Origin: Coxiellaceae bacterium UBA1530
GTDB lineage: Bacteria; Pseudomonadota; Gammaproteobacteria; Coxiellales; Coxiellaceae
Assembly (NCBI GenBank): GCA_002323325.1
Contig: DCQA01000050.1
Span: 1 to 64,000 of the forward strand
Direction of reading: 5' to 3'
Length of the DNA stretch: 64,000 nucleotides
A program made the translations under genes and the position numbers. Under the pieces are notes generated by a model. It did no database searches and was not told where the DNA came from. It saw nothing but the letters and a program-made list of their open reading frames with translations. Positions 55,674 to 64,000 of this stretch are shown here, in pieces. How positions within the stretch are numbered: the first letter of the stretch is position 1; every line of letters starts with the position of its first letter.

Positions 55674-56637
55674 CCGTTAGGTGTTCTTTAAAAGTGGTAT
55701 TGTTTTGGGTCACAGCTTGTGTGATTTTGATGGCAGTTTCCAGTGCCTTGCGGCCATCCTCACCTGGTACGATGGCTGGTTTGTTATGTATGATCGAATG
55801 TAAGAAGTGCTCAATTTGGTCTTTTAGAGCGTCCCCTTTATCAAATCGGATCTTGCCCTGAACCACCTCTGGTACGCCAGGATGAATTTCTGCAGCTCCC
55901 CGGCTGTAATACTTGAGAATTTTATGGTCCAAATCGATATTAAGAAAACTTTCACTCTGAAAAATGCGAAGTCGTCGTTCTTTTTTCAAACTAGCTCGAC
56001 TAGCTGTGACATTGGCAACACAACCATTTTCGAACTCGATACGTGCATTGGCTAAGTCAATATGCGATGAAAAAATAGGTGAGCCATTAGCACGAATATC
56101 TACAATGTCTGATTGAATCATGGACTGAATGATATCGATGTCATGAATCATTAGATCTAGAACAACATTAACGTCTGTGCCGCGTAACTGAAAAGGCGCG
56201 GTGCGTAGGGATTCGATGAAGCGTGGTTGAAGAAGGTAAGGAGAAACAGCCTTGACCGCATTATTAAATCTCTCTAGATGACCAACTTGTAACAGTGCAT
56301 GATTGTCTTTGGCTATTTGAATCAGTTCATCGGCTTGCTCTACAGTCGTCGTGATCGGTTTCTCAATCAGAACATGGATACCGGCTTGTAGTAGAGATTT
56401 TGCAACTTCGAAGTGAAAAGGGGTTGGAGTAGCAATGCTAACGGCATCAACTTTTCCAATCAACTGTTCGTAGTGTGCAACGCTCGAGGTGTCGTAGCGA
56501 TCAGCAATTTCATCAGCGCGATTAGGGTTAGTGTCATAGACACCGACTAACTCAGCATAATCACAATCTGCGTATTTTTGTGCGTGATATTGACCAAGGT
56601 AACCAACACCCACAACAGCGGCTTTAATCATGTTCAT
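55666..56637 (-). CDS. Gfo/Idh/MocA oxidoreductase, GnnA-like
   Basis: 323 residues. N-terminal Rossmann motif AAVVGVGYLGQYHAQ, family Lys in VLIEKPITTT, and a C-terminal domain with LMIHDIDIIQS. The pairing with lpxB and the N-terminus resemble GnnA, the UDP-GlcNAc 3-dehydrogenase that with the transaminase GnnB makes UDP-GlcNAc3N for lipid A with amide-linked acyl chains. No GnnB candidate lies next to it, so the specific activity is inference. Two ATGs (56637, 56631) are possible. Confidence 0.8.
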   Translation of the reverse strand: MNMIKAAVVGVGYLGQYHAQKYADCDYAELVGVYDTNPNRADEIADRYDTSSVAHYEQLIGKVDAVSIATPTPFHFEVAKSLLQAGIHVLIEKPITTTVEQADELIQIAKDNHALLQVGHLERFNNAVKAVSPYLLQPRFIESLRTAPFQLRGTDVNVVLDLMIHDIDIIQSMIQSDIVDIRANGSPIFSSHIDLANARIEFENGCVANVTASRASLKKERRLRIFQSESFLNIDLDHKILKYYSRGAAEIHPGVPEVVQGKIRFDKGDALKDQIEHFLHSIIHNKPAIVPGEDGRKALETAIKITQAVTQNNTTFKEHLTDA

Positions 56638-56792
56638 TTTTTGCTCATGATGACTCTCAAGAAGGTCGATATAGTGTCAGTTTTTAGACCGCATTTCAAT
56701 GTTAAGGGAAAATAATACGATTGTGATGGCAGAGGGATGGCTATATCATAGCGCACAAATGCATTTAAATTCAGCTAGACAAGGAGTGATCG

Positions 56793-57380
56793 ATGACAAC
56801 AACACCTCGATTAATGGCAGGAGTGGATGAAGCAGGTCGCGGGCCACTAGCAGGACCTGTCGTGGCGGCTGCCGTGATATTAAGCGATGGTTGTTCATTA
56901 GAGGGTTTGCGAGACTCCAAAAAACTATCAGAGAAAAAGCGTGAGCAATTATTTGATCGCATTCAAGAACAAGCGGTGTCCTATGCCATCGCTATTGTGG
57001 ATCATGAAGCTATCGATCGTATTAATATTTTACAAGCCACACTATCTGCCATGCAGCAATCTGTATTAAAATTATCCATAAAACCTGAGTATGTGCGTAT
57101 CGATGGCAATCAGTCGCCTCATTTACCAGGTTACTGCGTCGAGACCATCATTAAGGGTGATGATAAAGTGTTAGCAATCAGTGCTGCTTCAGTGCTAGCG
57201 AAAGTGACCCGAGATCGTTTGATGCAAGACTACGATCAACAATACCCCGGCTATGGTTTTGCTCAACATAAAGGGTACGGTACTCAATCGCATCGTTTAG
57301 CTATTGAACAGCTAGGTCCTTGTGCCATCCATCGACGTTCTTTTTCACCCGTATCAAGGTATTTTGCCGCTGTGACATGA
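56793..57380 (+). CDS. rnhB: Ribonuclease HII
   Basis: 195 residues. MAGVDEAGRGPLAGPVVAAA gives the first two acidic residues (Asp-Glu); SKKLSEKKRE, the IDGNQ strand and AASVLAKVTRDR with the later YDQQYPGYGF complete the active site and family set. It removes ribonucleotides from DNA. An AAGGAG site precedes the ATG. It diverges from the GnnA-like gene, with ddl and dnaE following. Confidence 0.96.
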   Translation: MTTTPRLMAGVDEAGRGPLAGPVVAAAVILSDGCSLEGLRDSKKLSEKKREQLFDRIQEQAVSYAIAIVDHEAIDRINILQATLSAMQQSVLKLSIKPEYVRIDGNQSPHLPGYCVETIIKGDDKVLAISAASVLAKVTRDRLMQDYDQQYPGYGFAQHKGYGTQSHRLAIEQLGPCAIHRRSFSPVSRYFAAVT

Positions 57381-57461
57381 GTCTACTTTCTTGCCACAGA
57401 GAGCGGATGACAGTTCAATAGGGATTCGTTACCATGGGTACCAAATCCACAACCTACAGAG

Positions 57462-58562
57462 ATGGTTGCTATGAAGTCGGTTGATTCGATCAATGTGAGT
57501 ATTATTTGCGGTGGACAGTCATCGGAGCACGCCATTTCCATTGTGTCCGCACAAAATGTCGTGCGCACATTAGTACAAATGAGTTGCTCACCCGAGGTGA
57601 TATGGATCGATTTATCAGGTCAATGGTGGCGTCTGTCTTCATCTAGTGAATTTTTAGAAGCAGGCGTTCAAACAAAAGAGCCTTTAGTGTTAACACCAGG
57701 ATGCTCTTCACCTTGGAGAACTACCTCTACCCCATCGCTGGTTGATGTGGTGTTTCCATTGATTCATGGTGAAACAGGAGAAGATGGATCTCTTCAGGGG
57801 CTTTTAGAGCTTTTGTCTGTCCCGTATGTTGGTGCGAATCTTATGTCGTCTGCAATGTGTATGAACAAGGACATGGCAAAGCGTGTTCTGCGTGCGGCAG
57901 CATTACCCACGTGTGATTGGTTTGCGCTAAGTCCATCAAGTCGTGGGAACACTTCCTTCGAGAGTTTAGCTTCCCAATGGGGAGAAGTACTATTTGTTAA
58001 GCCTGCATGTCAAGGTTCGTCCTTTGGTGTGAGTCGTGTTACCGATGCGAATGGTTTTAATCGTGCGCTTGACCTGGCGTTTCAGTATGATGATGGTGTC
58101 TTAGTTGAACCAGCTATGAAGGGTGTTGAAATAGAATGTTCAGTGAGGGGGTATGGGAGTGATTTGACGGCATCGATACCCGGTGAGCTCGATGTGCATC
58201 ACGATTTTTATTCCTTTGATGCAAAATACAACGACCAACATGGGGCGACTGCGATTGTGCCAGCTCGGTTGAATGCACAACAAGAGACAGCTGTTCAACA
58301 ACTTGCACTAGCTGCTTGTCGGGCTTTACAGGTTGAGGGAATGGCTCGTGTCGATTTTTTTGTCAGTGATGAGCGTATCGTTATCAATGAAATCAATACC
58401 ATTCCTGGCTTTACCGAAATTAGCTTGTATCCCCGTAATTGGCAGGCATCTGGTTTGTCGATGGAGCAACTAATACAAGATCACATTGTTTCAGCCATTC
58501 GTTATTTTGAACAACGCAAAAAAACACACATATCAACGTCTGACACTATCAAAAAGGATTGA
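57462..58562 (+). CDS. ddl: D-alanine-D-alanine ligase
   Basis: 366 residues (starts 57462 or 57471; the second has better spacing to CAGAG). ATP-grasp fold: GGQSSEHAISIVSAQNV at the start, HGETGEDGSLQGLLE, the VKPACQGSSFGVSRV loop, and ARVDFFVSDERIVINEINTIPGFTEIS near the end with Mg-binding residues. Length and the GGxSSEH start are those of DdlA-type enzymes. It makes the D-Ala-D-Ala dipeptide for murein. It sits between rnhB and dnaE rather than in a mur cluster. Confidence 0.95.
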   Translation: MVAMKSVDSINVSIICGGQSSEHAISIVSAQNVVRTLVQMSCSPEVIWIDLSGQWWRLSSSSEFLEAGVQTKEPLVLTPGCSSPWRTTSTPSLVDVVFPLIHGETGEDGSLQGLLELLSVPYVGANLMSSAMCMNKDMAKRVLRAAALPTCDWFALSPSSRGNTSFESLASQWGEVLFVKPACQGSSFGVSRVTDANGFNRALDLAFQYDDGVLVEPAMKGVEIECSVRGYGSDLTASIPGELDVHHDFYSFDAKYNDQHGATAIVPARLNAQQETAVQQLALAACRALQVEGMARVDFFVSDERIVINEINTIPGFTEISLYPRNWQASGLSMEQLIQDHIVSAIRYFEQRKKTHISTSDTIKKD

Positions 58563-58564
58563 GC

Positions 58565-61500
58565 ATGGAACCCAGCTTTATTCATTTACGTGTGCATTCA
58601 GAGTTTTCTATTCGAGATAGCCTCATTCCTGTAAAACAATTGGCTAAAGTTGCACGAGAGCAATCCATGCCTGCTCTTGCTCTTACGGATCACGGTAATC
58701 TTTTTGGTTTAGTGAAATTTTACCGTGCAGTGCGAGCTCAAGGTATCAAGCCCATTATTGGTGCTGATATTTGGGTAAAAGCTGATCACGGTCATTTTCC
58801 AGTGACCGTGTTATGTCAAAATGCGCAAGGGTATCGTCATTTAACCCAGCTCATCTCTAAAGCGTATTTAGAGGGACAAACCAAAGATGCGTTACCGATG
58901 GTTCACTGGTCTTGGTTAGCTGAGTGGCATAATGGTTTGATAGTACTGTCTGGTGGTTTTCAGGGTGATATTGGTCAGGCGATTATCCAAGGTGATCTTG
59001 AGTTAGCGCAACAACGCTTGCAGGTATGGTTAGATTGTTTTGGCGATCGTTTTTACGTTGAAGTTAGCCGCACCGGTCATGCGAATGAAGCATTATACAC
59101 GACACACATACTACCACTGGCCTATGAGAAGAAAGTCCCGGTTGTTGCAACCAACTGTGTTTGTTTCTTCAAAAAAACTGATTTTGAGGCACACGAAGCG
59201 CGTGTCTGTATTCAATCAGGCTACGTGTTAGAAGACACGAAGCGACCTAAACATTACACCGATCAACAATACTTTAGAACAGCCAGTGAGATGCAGGCAC
59301 TGTTTTCGGACATGCCAGGGGCTTTAGAGAATACCGTGATTATTGCTCAGCGTTGTAACGTGGAGCTGGAGTTGGGTAAAGCGTATTTACCCGATTTTCC
59401 AGTTCCGGACGGTGTCACACTGGATCAGCATCTTGAGAAGGAATCATTCGATGGTTTGATGAATTTGTGGCCTCTCATTGAAAAAGAAGCTAAAAATCCT
59501 ATCGAGGATTATCAGCAGCGTTTAAAAATTGAGCTTGATGTCATCAATCGCATGGGATTTCCTGGGTACTTTTTGATCGTAGCAGACTTTATTCGTTGGT
59601 CGAAAGCTAATGGTGTTCCGGTAGGTCCAGGTAGGGGTTCAGGGGCAGGTTCACTGGTGGCCTTTGTTTTAGGAATCACGATGCTTGATCCCTTGAAACA
59701 TGAGTTGTTATTTGAGCGCTTTTTGAATCCAGAGCGGGTGTCCATGCCTGACTTTGACGTTGATTTTTGTATGGAAGGGCGAGATCGTGTGATCGAATAT
59801 GTTGCTCATCAATACGGTCATGAGGCGGTGTCACAGATTATTACCTATGGCACCATGGCGGCTAAAGCCGTTGTACGAGATGTCGGTCGTGTTCTAAGTT
59901 TGCCCTATGGCTTTGTTGATAAGATTGCCAAGTTGATTCCCTTTGAAATTGGTATGACTCTGGATAAGGCGTTAGAGCAGGAAGAGCAATTAGCAGAGCG
60001 CTATCGAGATGATGCTGAGGTGACTACACTGATTGACTTGGCGAAAAAGCTCGAGGGTTTAACTCGTAATGCAGGAAAGCATGCGGGTGGTGTGGTAATA
60101 GCGCCGACACAGCTTACGGATTTTTCCCCTCTATATTGCGAACCTGACGGCAGTGACCACGCGGTGACTCAGTTTGATAAAGATGACGTTGAAGCTGTAG
60201 GTCTTGTTAAGTTTGACTTCCTTGGCTTGCGTACATTGACCATTATCAACTGGGCTGTTCAGGCTATCAACAAAAAACGAATATCTCTGGGTGAATCATG
60301 TCTCGATGTGGACACCTTGCCATTGGACGATGAAAAGACTTTTGATCTACTCAAGCGTTGTGAAACCACTGCAGTGTTTCAGTTAGAGTCTCGGGGTATG
60401 AAAGATTTGATTCGTCGTTTGCAACCCGATAATTTTGAGGAAATCACGGCTTTAGTAGCTTTGTTTCGACCAGGGCCACTGCAGTCAGGTATGGTCGATG
60501 ATTTTATTGATCGTAAGCACGGTCGAGCACAAGTGGAATTTCCACATCCAGATTCTGCTGATGTACTTAGTCCGACTTACGGTGTGATTTTGTATCAAGA
60601 GCAGGTTATGCAGCTCGCACAGGTGTTAGCAGGCTATTCCTTAGGTGGTGCCGATTTATTACGACGTGCGATGGGTAAGAAAAAGCCCGAAGAAATGGCT
60701 AAGCAGCGAGGTACCTTCACCGAGGGTGCTAAAGCAAATGGTATCAATGAAGACACAGCAACGTATATTTTCGATTTAATAGAGAAGTTCGCAGGTTATG
60801 GTTTTAACAAGTCACACTCTGCAGCCTATGCACTGCTAGCCTATCAAACTGCTTATTTAAAGGCACATTATCCGGCAGAGTTTATGGCGGCCGTCTTATC
60901 ATCCGACATGGATAATACGGATAAGGTAGTGGGTTTTATTGAAGAATGTAAGCGGATGAATCTTCGTGTGTTACCACCGCAAGTAAATCATAGTATTTAT
61001 CCCTTCGCTGTAAATAATGACGGGGATATTCAGTACGGTTTAGGGGCTATCAAGGGCGCAGGGCAATCAGCAATGGAGCACTTGGTGCAAGAGCGTCAAG
61101 AACATGGCCCTTATCAGAATTTATTTGATTTAACGCAACGCCTGGATGGCCATAAGGTGGGTAAGCGTGTGCTTGAGCCACTGGTGCAAAGTGGTGCATT
61201 AGATGTTTTTTCTACGCATAGAGCTAGCTTATTCTTATCCATTGAAAAAGCCTTGAAGGCGGCATCTCAATATTCACGAAATTCAGCGCAAGGACAAGAG
61301 GATTTATTTGCTTCATCGTCAGAGGCCTCATCGAGTACCATCACGGTGGATTATCAAGACTGTCCCCATTGGGACGAACGCACAGTGTTACAAGGTGAAA
61401 AAGCAACACTGGGCTTTTATCTTAGTGGTCATCCGCTAGAAGCTTACCTTTATGAGCTATCACAATTAAGTTCGTTGAAGCTGAGAAACTTACAGGACCA

Positions 61501-62014
61501 AGTTGGTAAGACAGTAACCGTATCGGGGATGTTAATAGCACTGCGTAGCTTACTGACTCGTAAAGGTAAGCGAATGGCTATACTTCAGCTAGAGGATGAG
61601 ACAGCTCGAATTGACGTGACCTTATTTAGTAAACTCTATGAAGCGATGATTCGTGATTTACACAACGATATGATCTACGTAGTTACCGCCAAGGTTGAGT
61701 TGGATGACTTTAATGGTGGTGTACGTCTAGTGGCAGAATCGATCGATTCTCTAGATCAGGTGCGTCAAACTCGCGCTAAGCGACTGCGCGTTATGATGAA
61801 GGGTGGAGACGATCTCACGAGTACTATTGTTGCGCTACGGTCGAGTATTCAAGCCATGTCTAATGCTCAATGTCCTATCAGTGTTGTATATCAGCATAAC
61901 AACACACAGGCTGAAATACAGTGTGGTCAGCGGTGGTGTGCTGCAGTATCTGACGCTGATGTTGAACAAATCAAAGCTATCAGCGGCATCATAGCAGTTG
62001 AAGTACAGTATTAG
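58565..62014 (+). CDS. dnaE: DNA polymerase III alpha subunit
   Basis: 1149 residues from the ATG with AAGGA eight bases upstream. An N-terminal PHP domain (FIHLRVHSEFSIRDSLIPVK) is followed by the polymerase core with GPGRGSGAGSLVAFVLGIT and MPDFDVDFCMEGRDRVIEY, whose Asp residues bind catalytic metals, then the beta-binding region, a helix-hairpin part and an OB domain (VTVSGMLIALRSLLTRKGKR). It is the main replicative polymerase. Its start is 3 bases after the ddl stop. Confidence 0.97.
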   Translation: MEPSFIHLRVHSEFSIRDSLIPVKQLAKVAREQSMPALALTDHGNLFGLVKFYRAVRAQGIKPIIGADIWVKADHGHFPVTVLCQNAQGYRHLTQLISKAYLEGQTKDALPMVHWSWLAEWHNGLIVLSGGFQGDIGQAIIQGDLELAQQRLQVWLDCFGDRFYVEVSRTGHANEALYTTHILPLAYEKKVPVVATNCVCFFKKTDFEAHEARVCIQSGYVLEDTKRPKHYTDQQYFRTASEMQALFSDMPGALENTVIIAQRCNVELELGKAYLPDFPVPDGVTLDQHLEKESFDGLMNLWPLIEKEAKNPIEDYQQRLKIELDVINRMGFPGYFLIVADFIRWSKANGVPVGPGRGSGAGSLVAFVLGITMLDPLKHELLFERFLNPERVSMPDFDVDFCMEGRDRVIEYVAHQYGHEAVSQIITYGTMAAKAVVRDVGRVLSLPYGFVDKIAKLIPFEIGMTLDKALEQEEQLAERYRDDAEVTTLIDLAKKLEGLTRNAGKHAGGVVIAPTQLTDFSPLYCEPDGSDHAVTQFDKDDVEAVGLVKFDFLGLRTLTIINWAVQAINKKRISLGESCLDVDTLPLDDEKTFDLLKRCETTAVFQLESRGMKDLIRRLQPDNFEEITALVALFRPGPLQSGMVDDFIDRKHGRAQVEFPHPDSADVLSPTYGVILYQEQVMQLAQVLAGYSLGGADLLRRAMGKKKPEEMAKQRGTFTEGAKANGINEDTATYIFDLIEKFAGYGFNKSHSAAYALLAYQTAYLKAHYPAEFMAAVLSSDMDNTDKVVGFIEECKRMNLRVLPPQVNHSIYPFAVNNDGDIQYGLGAIKGAGQSAMEHLVQERQEHGPYQNLFDLTQRLDGHKVGKRVLEPLVQSGALDVFSTHRASLFLSIEKALKAASQYSRNSAQGQEDLFASSSEASSSTITVDYQDCPHWDERTVLQGEKATLGFYLSGHPLEAYLYELSQLSSLKLRNLQDQVGKTVTVSGMLIALRSLLTRKGKRMAILQLEDETARIDVTLFSKLYEAMIRDLHNDMIYVVTAKVELDDFNGGVRLVAESIDSLDQVRQTRAKRLRVMMKGGDDLTSTIVALRSSIQAMSNAQCPISVVYQHNNTQAEIQCGQRWCAAVSDADVEQIKAISGIIAVEVQY

Positions 62015-62090
62015 GTATGGCCAATACCCACTACTCACTACCAATGATAACGATGGCATGTAAGTTGTTTACTGCTTACGAGGCTTTTCT

Positions 62091-64000
62091 ATGAATCTTG
62101 AAGCATTTTTGATGTATAGAAGTTCATTAGAGATCACTGACGAGTCTGATTTCTCACATTATCGTGAATCTATTTGTCATTCAGATCATTTTGATTCAGA
62201 GGGTGTTGAATTTAATGATCATTTATTTATTTACTTGATGGTGTTATCAAATCTAATGAGTGGTAATCAGAATCCAGCTCAAATATTGCGCTTACCGTTA
62301 AGATGGTTACCAGATTATGTTGAGTATCAAGGTAAGTTCCGTAGTATTAATCCTCGAACATGCATGTGGGATGGCGAAGAACTATTTGTGTTATCGAAAA
62401 TACATCAAGCTTCAGGTTCGACCAGCCGATTTTGGCGTGTTTTTAAGGTGCCACGAGTCATCACTCAATCACTGCAGTTTTTTGCTTTATTAATGCCAAG
62501 CAAACTGGACTGTTTTCAGTCGAAGGATTTCATGGATTATGTCGAGACAGTGACCGCTGAGTATCGTCATGCCATGAGTATTATTAAGTGTATCTATCCA
62601 TACCAAAAGCCTCAGGTGTTTATGTTTCAAACGCGAAAGCGTTGCTGTTACCAACATGACAACGATGGTTCGATGCCTGTGTTGATTACTGGTTCGACAG
62701 GTGCCTGGTTAACCATAAAAGATTTATTAAACGAGTCCTCGGCGTTAGATAGCATTGGTTTTATGTCGATTATGAATTGGTTTTTGTCGCTGGCTATTTT
62801 ACATTATCACGAGATCATTCACCGTGATGTGTCTGATACGAATGTGGTTGTATTTGGCCCAGGGGTGATGTGTTGGTTGATTGATTTCTTAAGCGCGGTA
62901 CCCCTAAAAAACTGCTTAGCTATCTTAGAAAATAGTCCGTACTCAACATTTCCTGATATGGCCACTCAGAGTGGTCGCTACGACTATAAGACAGATATTT
63001 TTTCAGTCGCTATTTGTCTTTTTCTTTATCATGCTTCTTTTATGCCTAGATCAAGGGTAAATAAGGGGGCTGCCTTAATTGAATATACCAATAAATATTT
63101 TGGTTCATGTGACACGGAGAGAAAGCAGCGTTATCAACAGTATTTTACCGAGCTGCAACAGTCTCACTGTAAAACGAGTTATGTTTTATTAATACGATAT
63201 ATCAAAGGTTTTATTGATCCTGATCGTGGTCATCGACCATCGCTATCAGATTTATTCAACGATCGAGATATAGCACATAATATTAATCGCTCAATAAGAG
63301 AAATCGTTGCCTCTGTGTATTATCAAGATTGGTTCAGTGATTATGGGGTAGTTAGATTGCGCGATACTCTGGATACATTGAATCACTTACCTGAGGATGC
63401 TGATGTTGCCGTGACATCTCTTTTATCGATGGCATGTTTTGCCTTACATTGTCATCGTCTTGATCAAGATATTCGCACTCATCAGCTAAAAGAAATTGAA
63501 TATCTTATGGCTAAACGAACACTGCATCCAGTGCACCGTCAACTATTATGGCGCTATGAAGGCATATTCCCATCCCTTCTAGTGGAATCCTTATGCACCA
63601 GAGTTTTTAATCGGATATTTGCCGCATTTATCGATCAAGAGATAAGAACTTTTATTCCAGTGAATGATACGCTCAACCAAACTCGTGACATTATTGTCGC
63701 ACAAGGGCATGTAACCAATCATTGTATCGAGCAATTGATTGAAGATGCTCATGTGCGTGTGACATGTGAGGATGTATTGAGTCAGCAGGTGAGTCGTATA
63801 GAACATTTGTTTACCAGAGAGCAATCTATTACAGAGGTGATTAACCACGTGGTTGATCAAGCGTATTCAAAGATTGAGTCAAACGAGTGTGCGAGACGAG
63901 CTTTTACTGCAGAAATATTCATGCTTCTCACCAGCTTGGGTGTATTGATTGCTATGACAGGGCGCATATCCGATGACATTGATCACTACTCGAGTGTATT
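62091..64000 (+). CDS. Large kinase-like protein (partial, C-terminus off the right edge)
   Basis: The frame is open for 636 codons from an ATG with GAGG seven bases upstream. A kinase-like fold is indicated by WRVFKVPRV with a possible ATP-anchoring Lys119, IIHRDVSDTNVV near 242-253 (catalytic Asp246, Asn251, with Ser in place of the usual Lys) and CWLIDFLSAV, where Asp265 stands in the DFG position as DFL. A ~350-residue C-terminal region of helical character follows, with a hydrophobic stretch (FMLLTSLGVLIAM) near 617-629 that may cross a membrane. The type recalls HRD-S-x-N kinases of fungi and some intracellular bacteria. It is unlike the kinase-like protein at 11736 in overall layout. 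Confidence 0.75.
   Translation, partial: MNLEAFLMYRSSLEITDESDFSHYRESICHSDHFDSEGVEFNDHLFIYLMVLSNLMSGNQNPAQILRLPLRWLPDYVEYQGKFRSINPRTCMWDGEELFVLSKIHQASGSTSRFWRVFKVPRVITQSLQFFALLMPSKLDCFQSKDFMDYVETVTAEYRHAMSIIKCIYPYQKPQVFMFQTRKRCCYQHDNDGSMPVLITGSTGAWLTIKDLLNESSALDSIGFMSIMNWFLSLAILHYHEIIHRDVSDTNVVVFGPGVMCWLIDFLSAVPLKNCLAILENSPYSTFPDMATQSGRYDYKTDIFSVAICLFLYHASFMPRSRVNKGAALIEYTNKYFGSCDTERKQRYQQYFTELQQSHCKTSYVLLIRYIKGFIDPDRGHRPSLSDLFNDRDIAHNINRSIREIVASVYYQDWFSDYGVVRLRDTLDTLNHLPEDADVAVTSLLSMACFALHCHRLDQDIRTHQLKEIEYLMAKRTLHPVHRQLLWRYEGIFPSLLVESLCTRVFNRIFAAFIDQEIRTFIPVNDTLNQTRDIIVAQGHVTNHCIEQLIEDAHVRVTCEDVLSQQVSRIEHLFTREQSITEVINHVVDQAYSKIESNECARRAFTAEIFMLLTSLGVLIAMTGRISDDIDHYSSV

Overview
The window looks like a piece of chromosome from an AT-rich, host-associated gammaproteobacterium. 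Enzyme content and gene neighbourhoods (sdhCDAB-sucABCD, gltA, rpsO-pnp, msbA-lpxK, lpxB/rnhB/dnaE, minCDE, a Gram-negative lipid A pathway) are gammaproteobacterial. Two kinase-like proteins and several unrecognised secreted or soluble proteins resemble what is found in Legionella/Coxiella-type intracellular bacteria. That placement is an inference; no rRNA is present to test it.

Layout. 1-1741: minus-strand genes (an acidic partial protein, a hot-dog thioesterase, TrmL, a 43-residue ORF). 2060-11528: one plus-strand run for succinate dehydrogenase, 2-oxoglutarate dehydrogenase E1/E2 and succinyl-CoA synthetase. 11736-13985: a kinase-like protein and an unknown protein. 14465-17131: a small regulatory island with an S24-type repressor whose peptidase residues are missing, a short LuxR-type regulator with a clean promoter, then about 1 kb of non-coding DNA built from five or six decaying copies of a ~209 bp unit, each carrying DnaA-box-like motifs. 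17132-21174: gltA (minus) diverging from rpsO-pnp. 21225-31490: small secreted protein, comEC, aminotransferase, msbA-lpxK, a 550 bp gap with inverted repeats, ispG and ldcA. 31479-35290: hypothetical protein, YadGH-like ABC exporter, MFS carrier. 35542-36978: three overlapping minor type IV pilin-like genes. 37028-44258: membrane and secreted proteins, including a broken DUF2165-like gene, a YwaF/TMEM164-like protein, a FUSC protein and an EamA exporter. 44277-47578: minCDE and asnS. 47703-52176: accessory stretch with a protein carrying a duplicated 45-residue C-terminus, an unusual tRNA-Gly with anticodon ACC, and two adjacent secreted paralogues. 52250-62014: comF, a two-domain deoxynucleoside kinase, lpxB and a GnnA-like oxidoreductase (minus), then rnhB, ddl and dnaE (plus). 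62091-64000: a second kinase-like gene running off the right end.

Together the genes provide core oxidative metabolism (citrate synthase and the oxoglutarate-to-fumarate steps), envelope building (LpxB, LpxK, MsbA, Ddl, LdcA), division-site placement, DNA uptake (ComEC, ComF, minor pilins), and an accessory set that may act on a host. The most distinctive object is the DnaA-box repeat array at 15965-17000. Other items worth attention are the paired secreted paralogues, the fused deoxynucleoside kinase, the two kinase-like proteins and the tRNA-Gly(ACC). All function calls come from reading motifs by eye; no database search was run.
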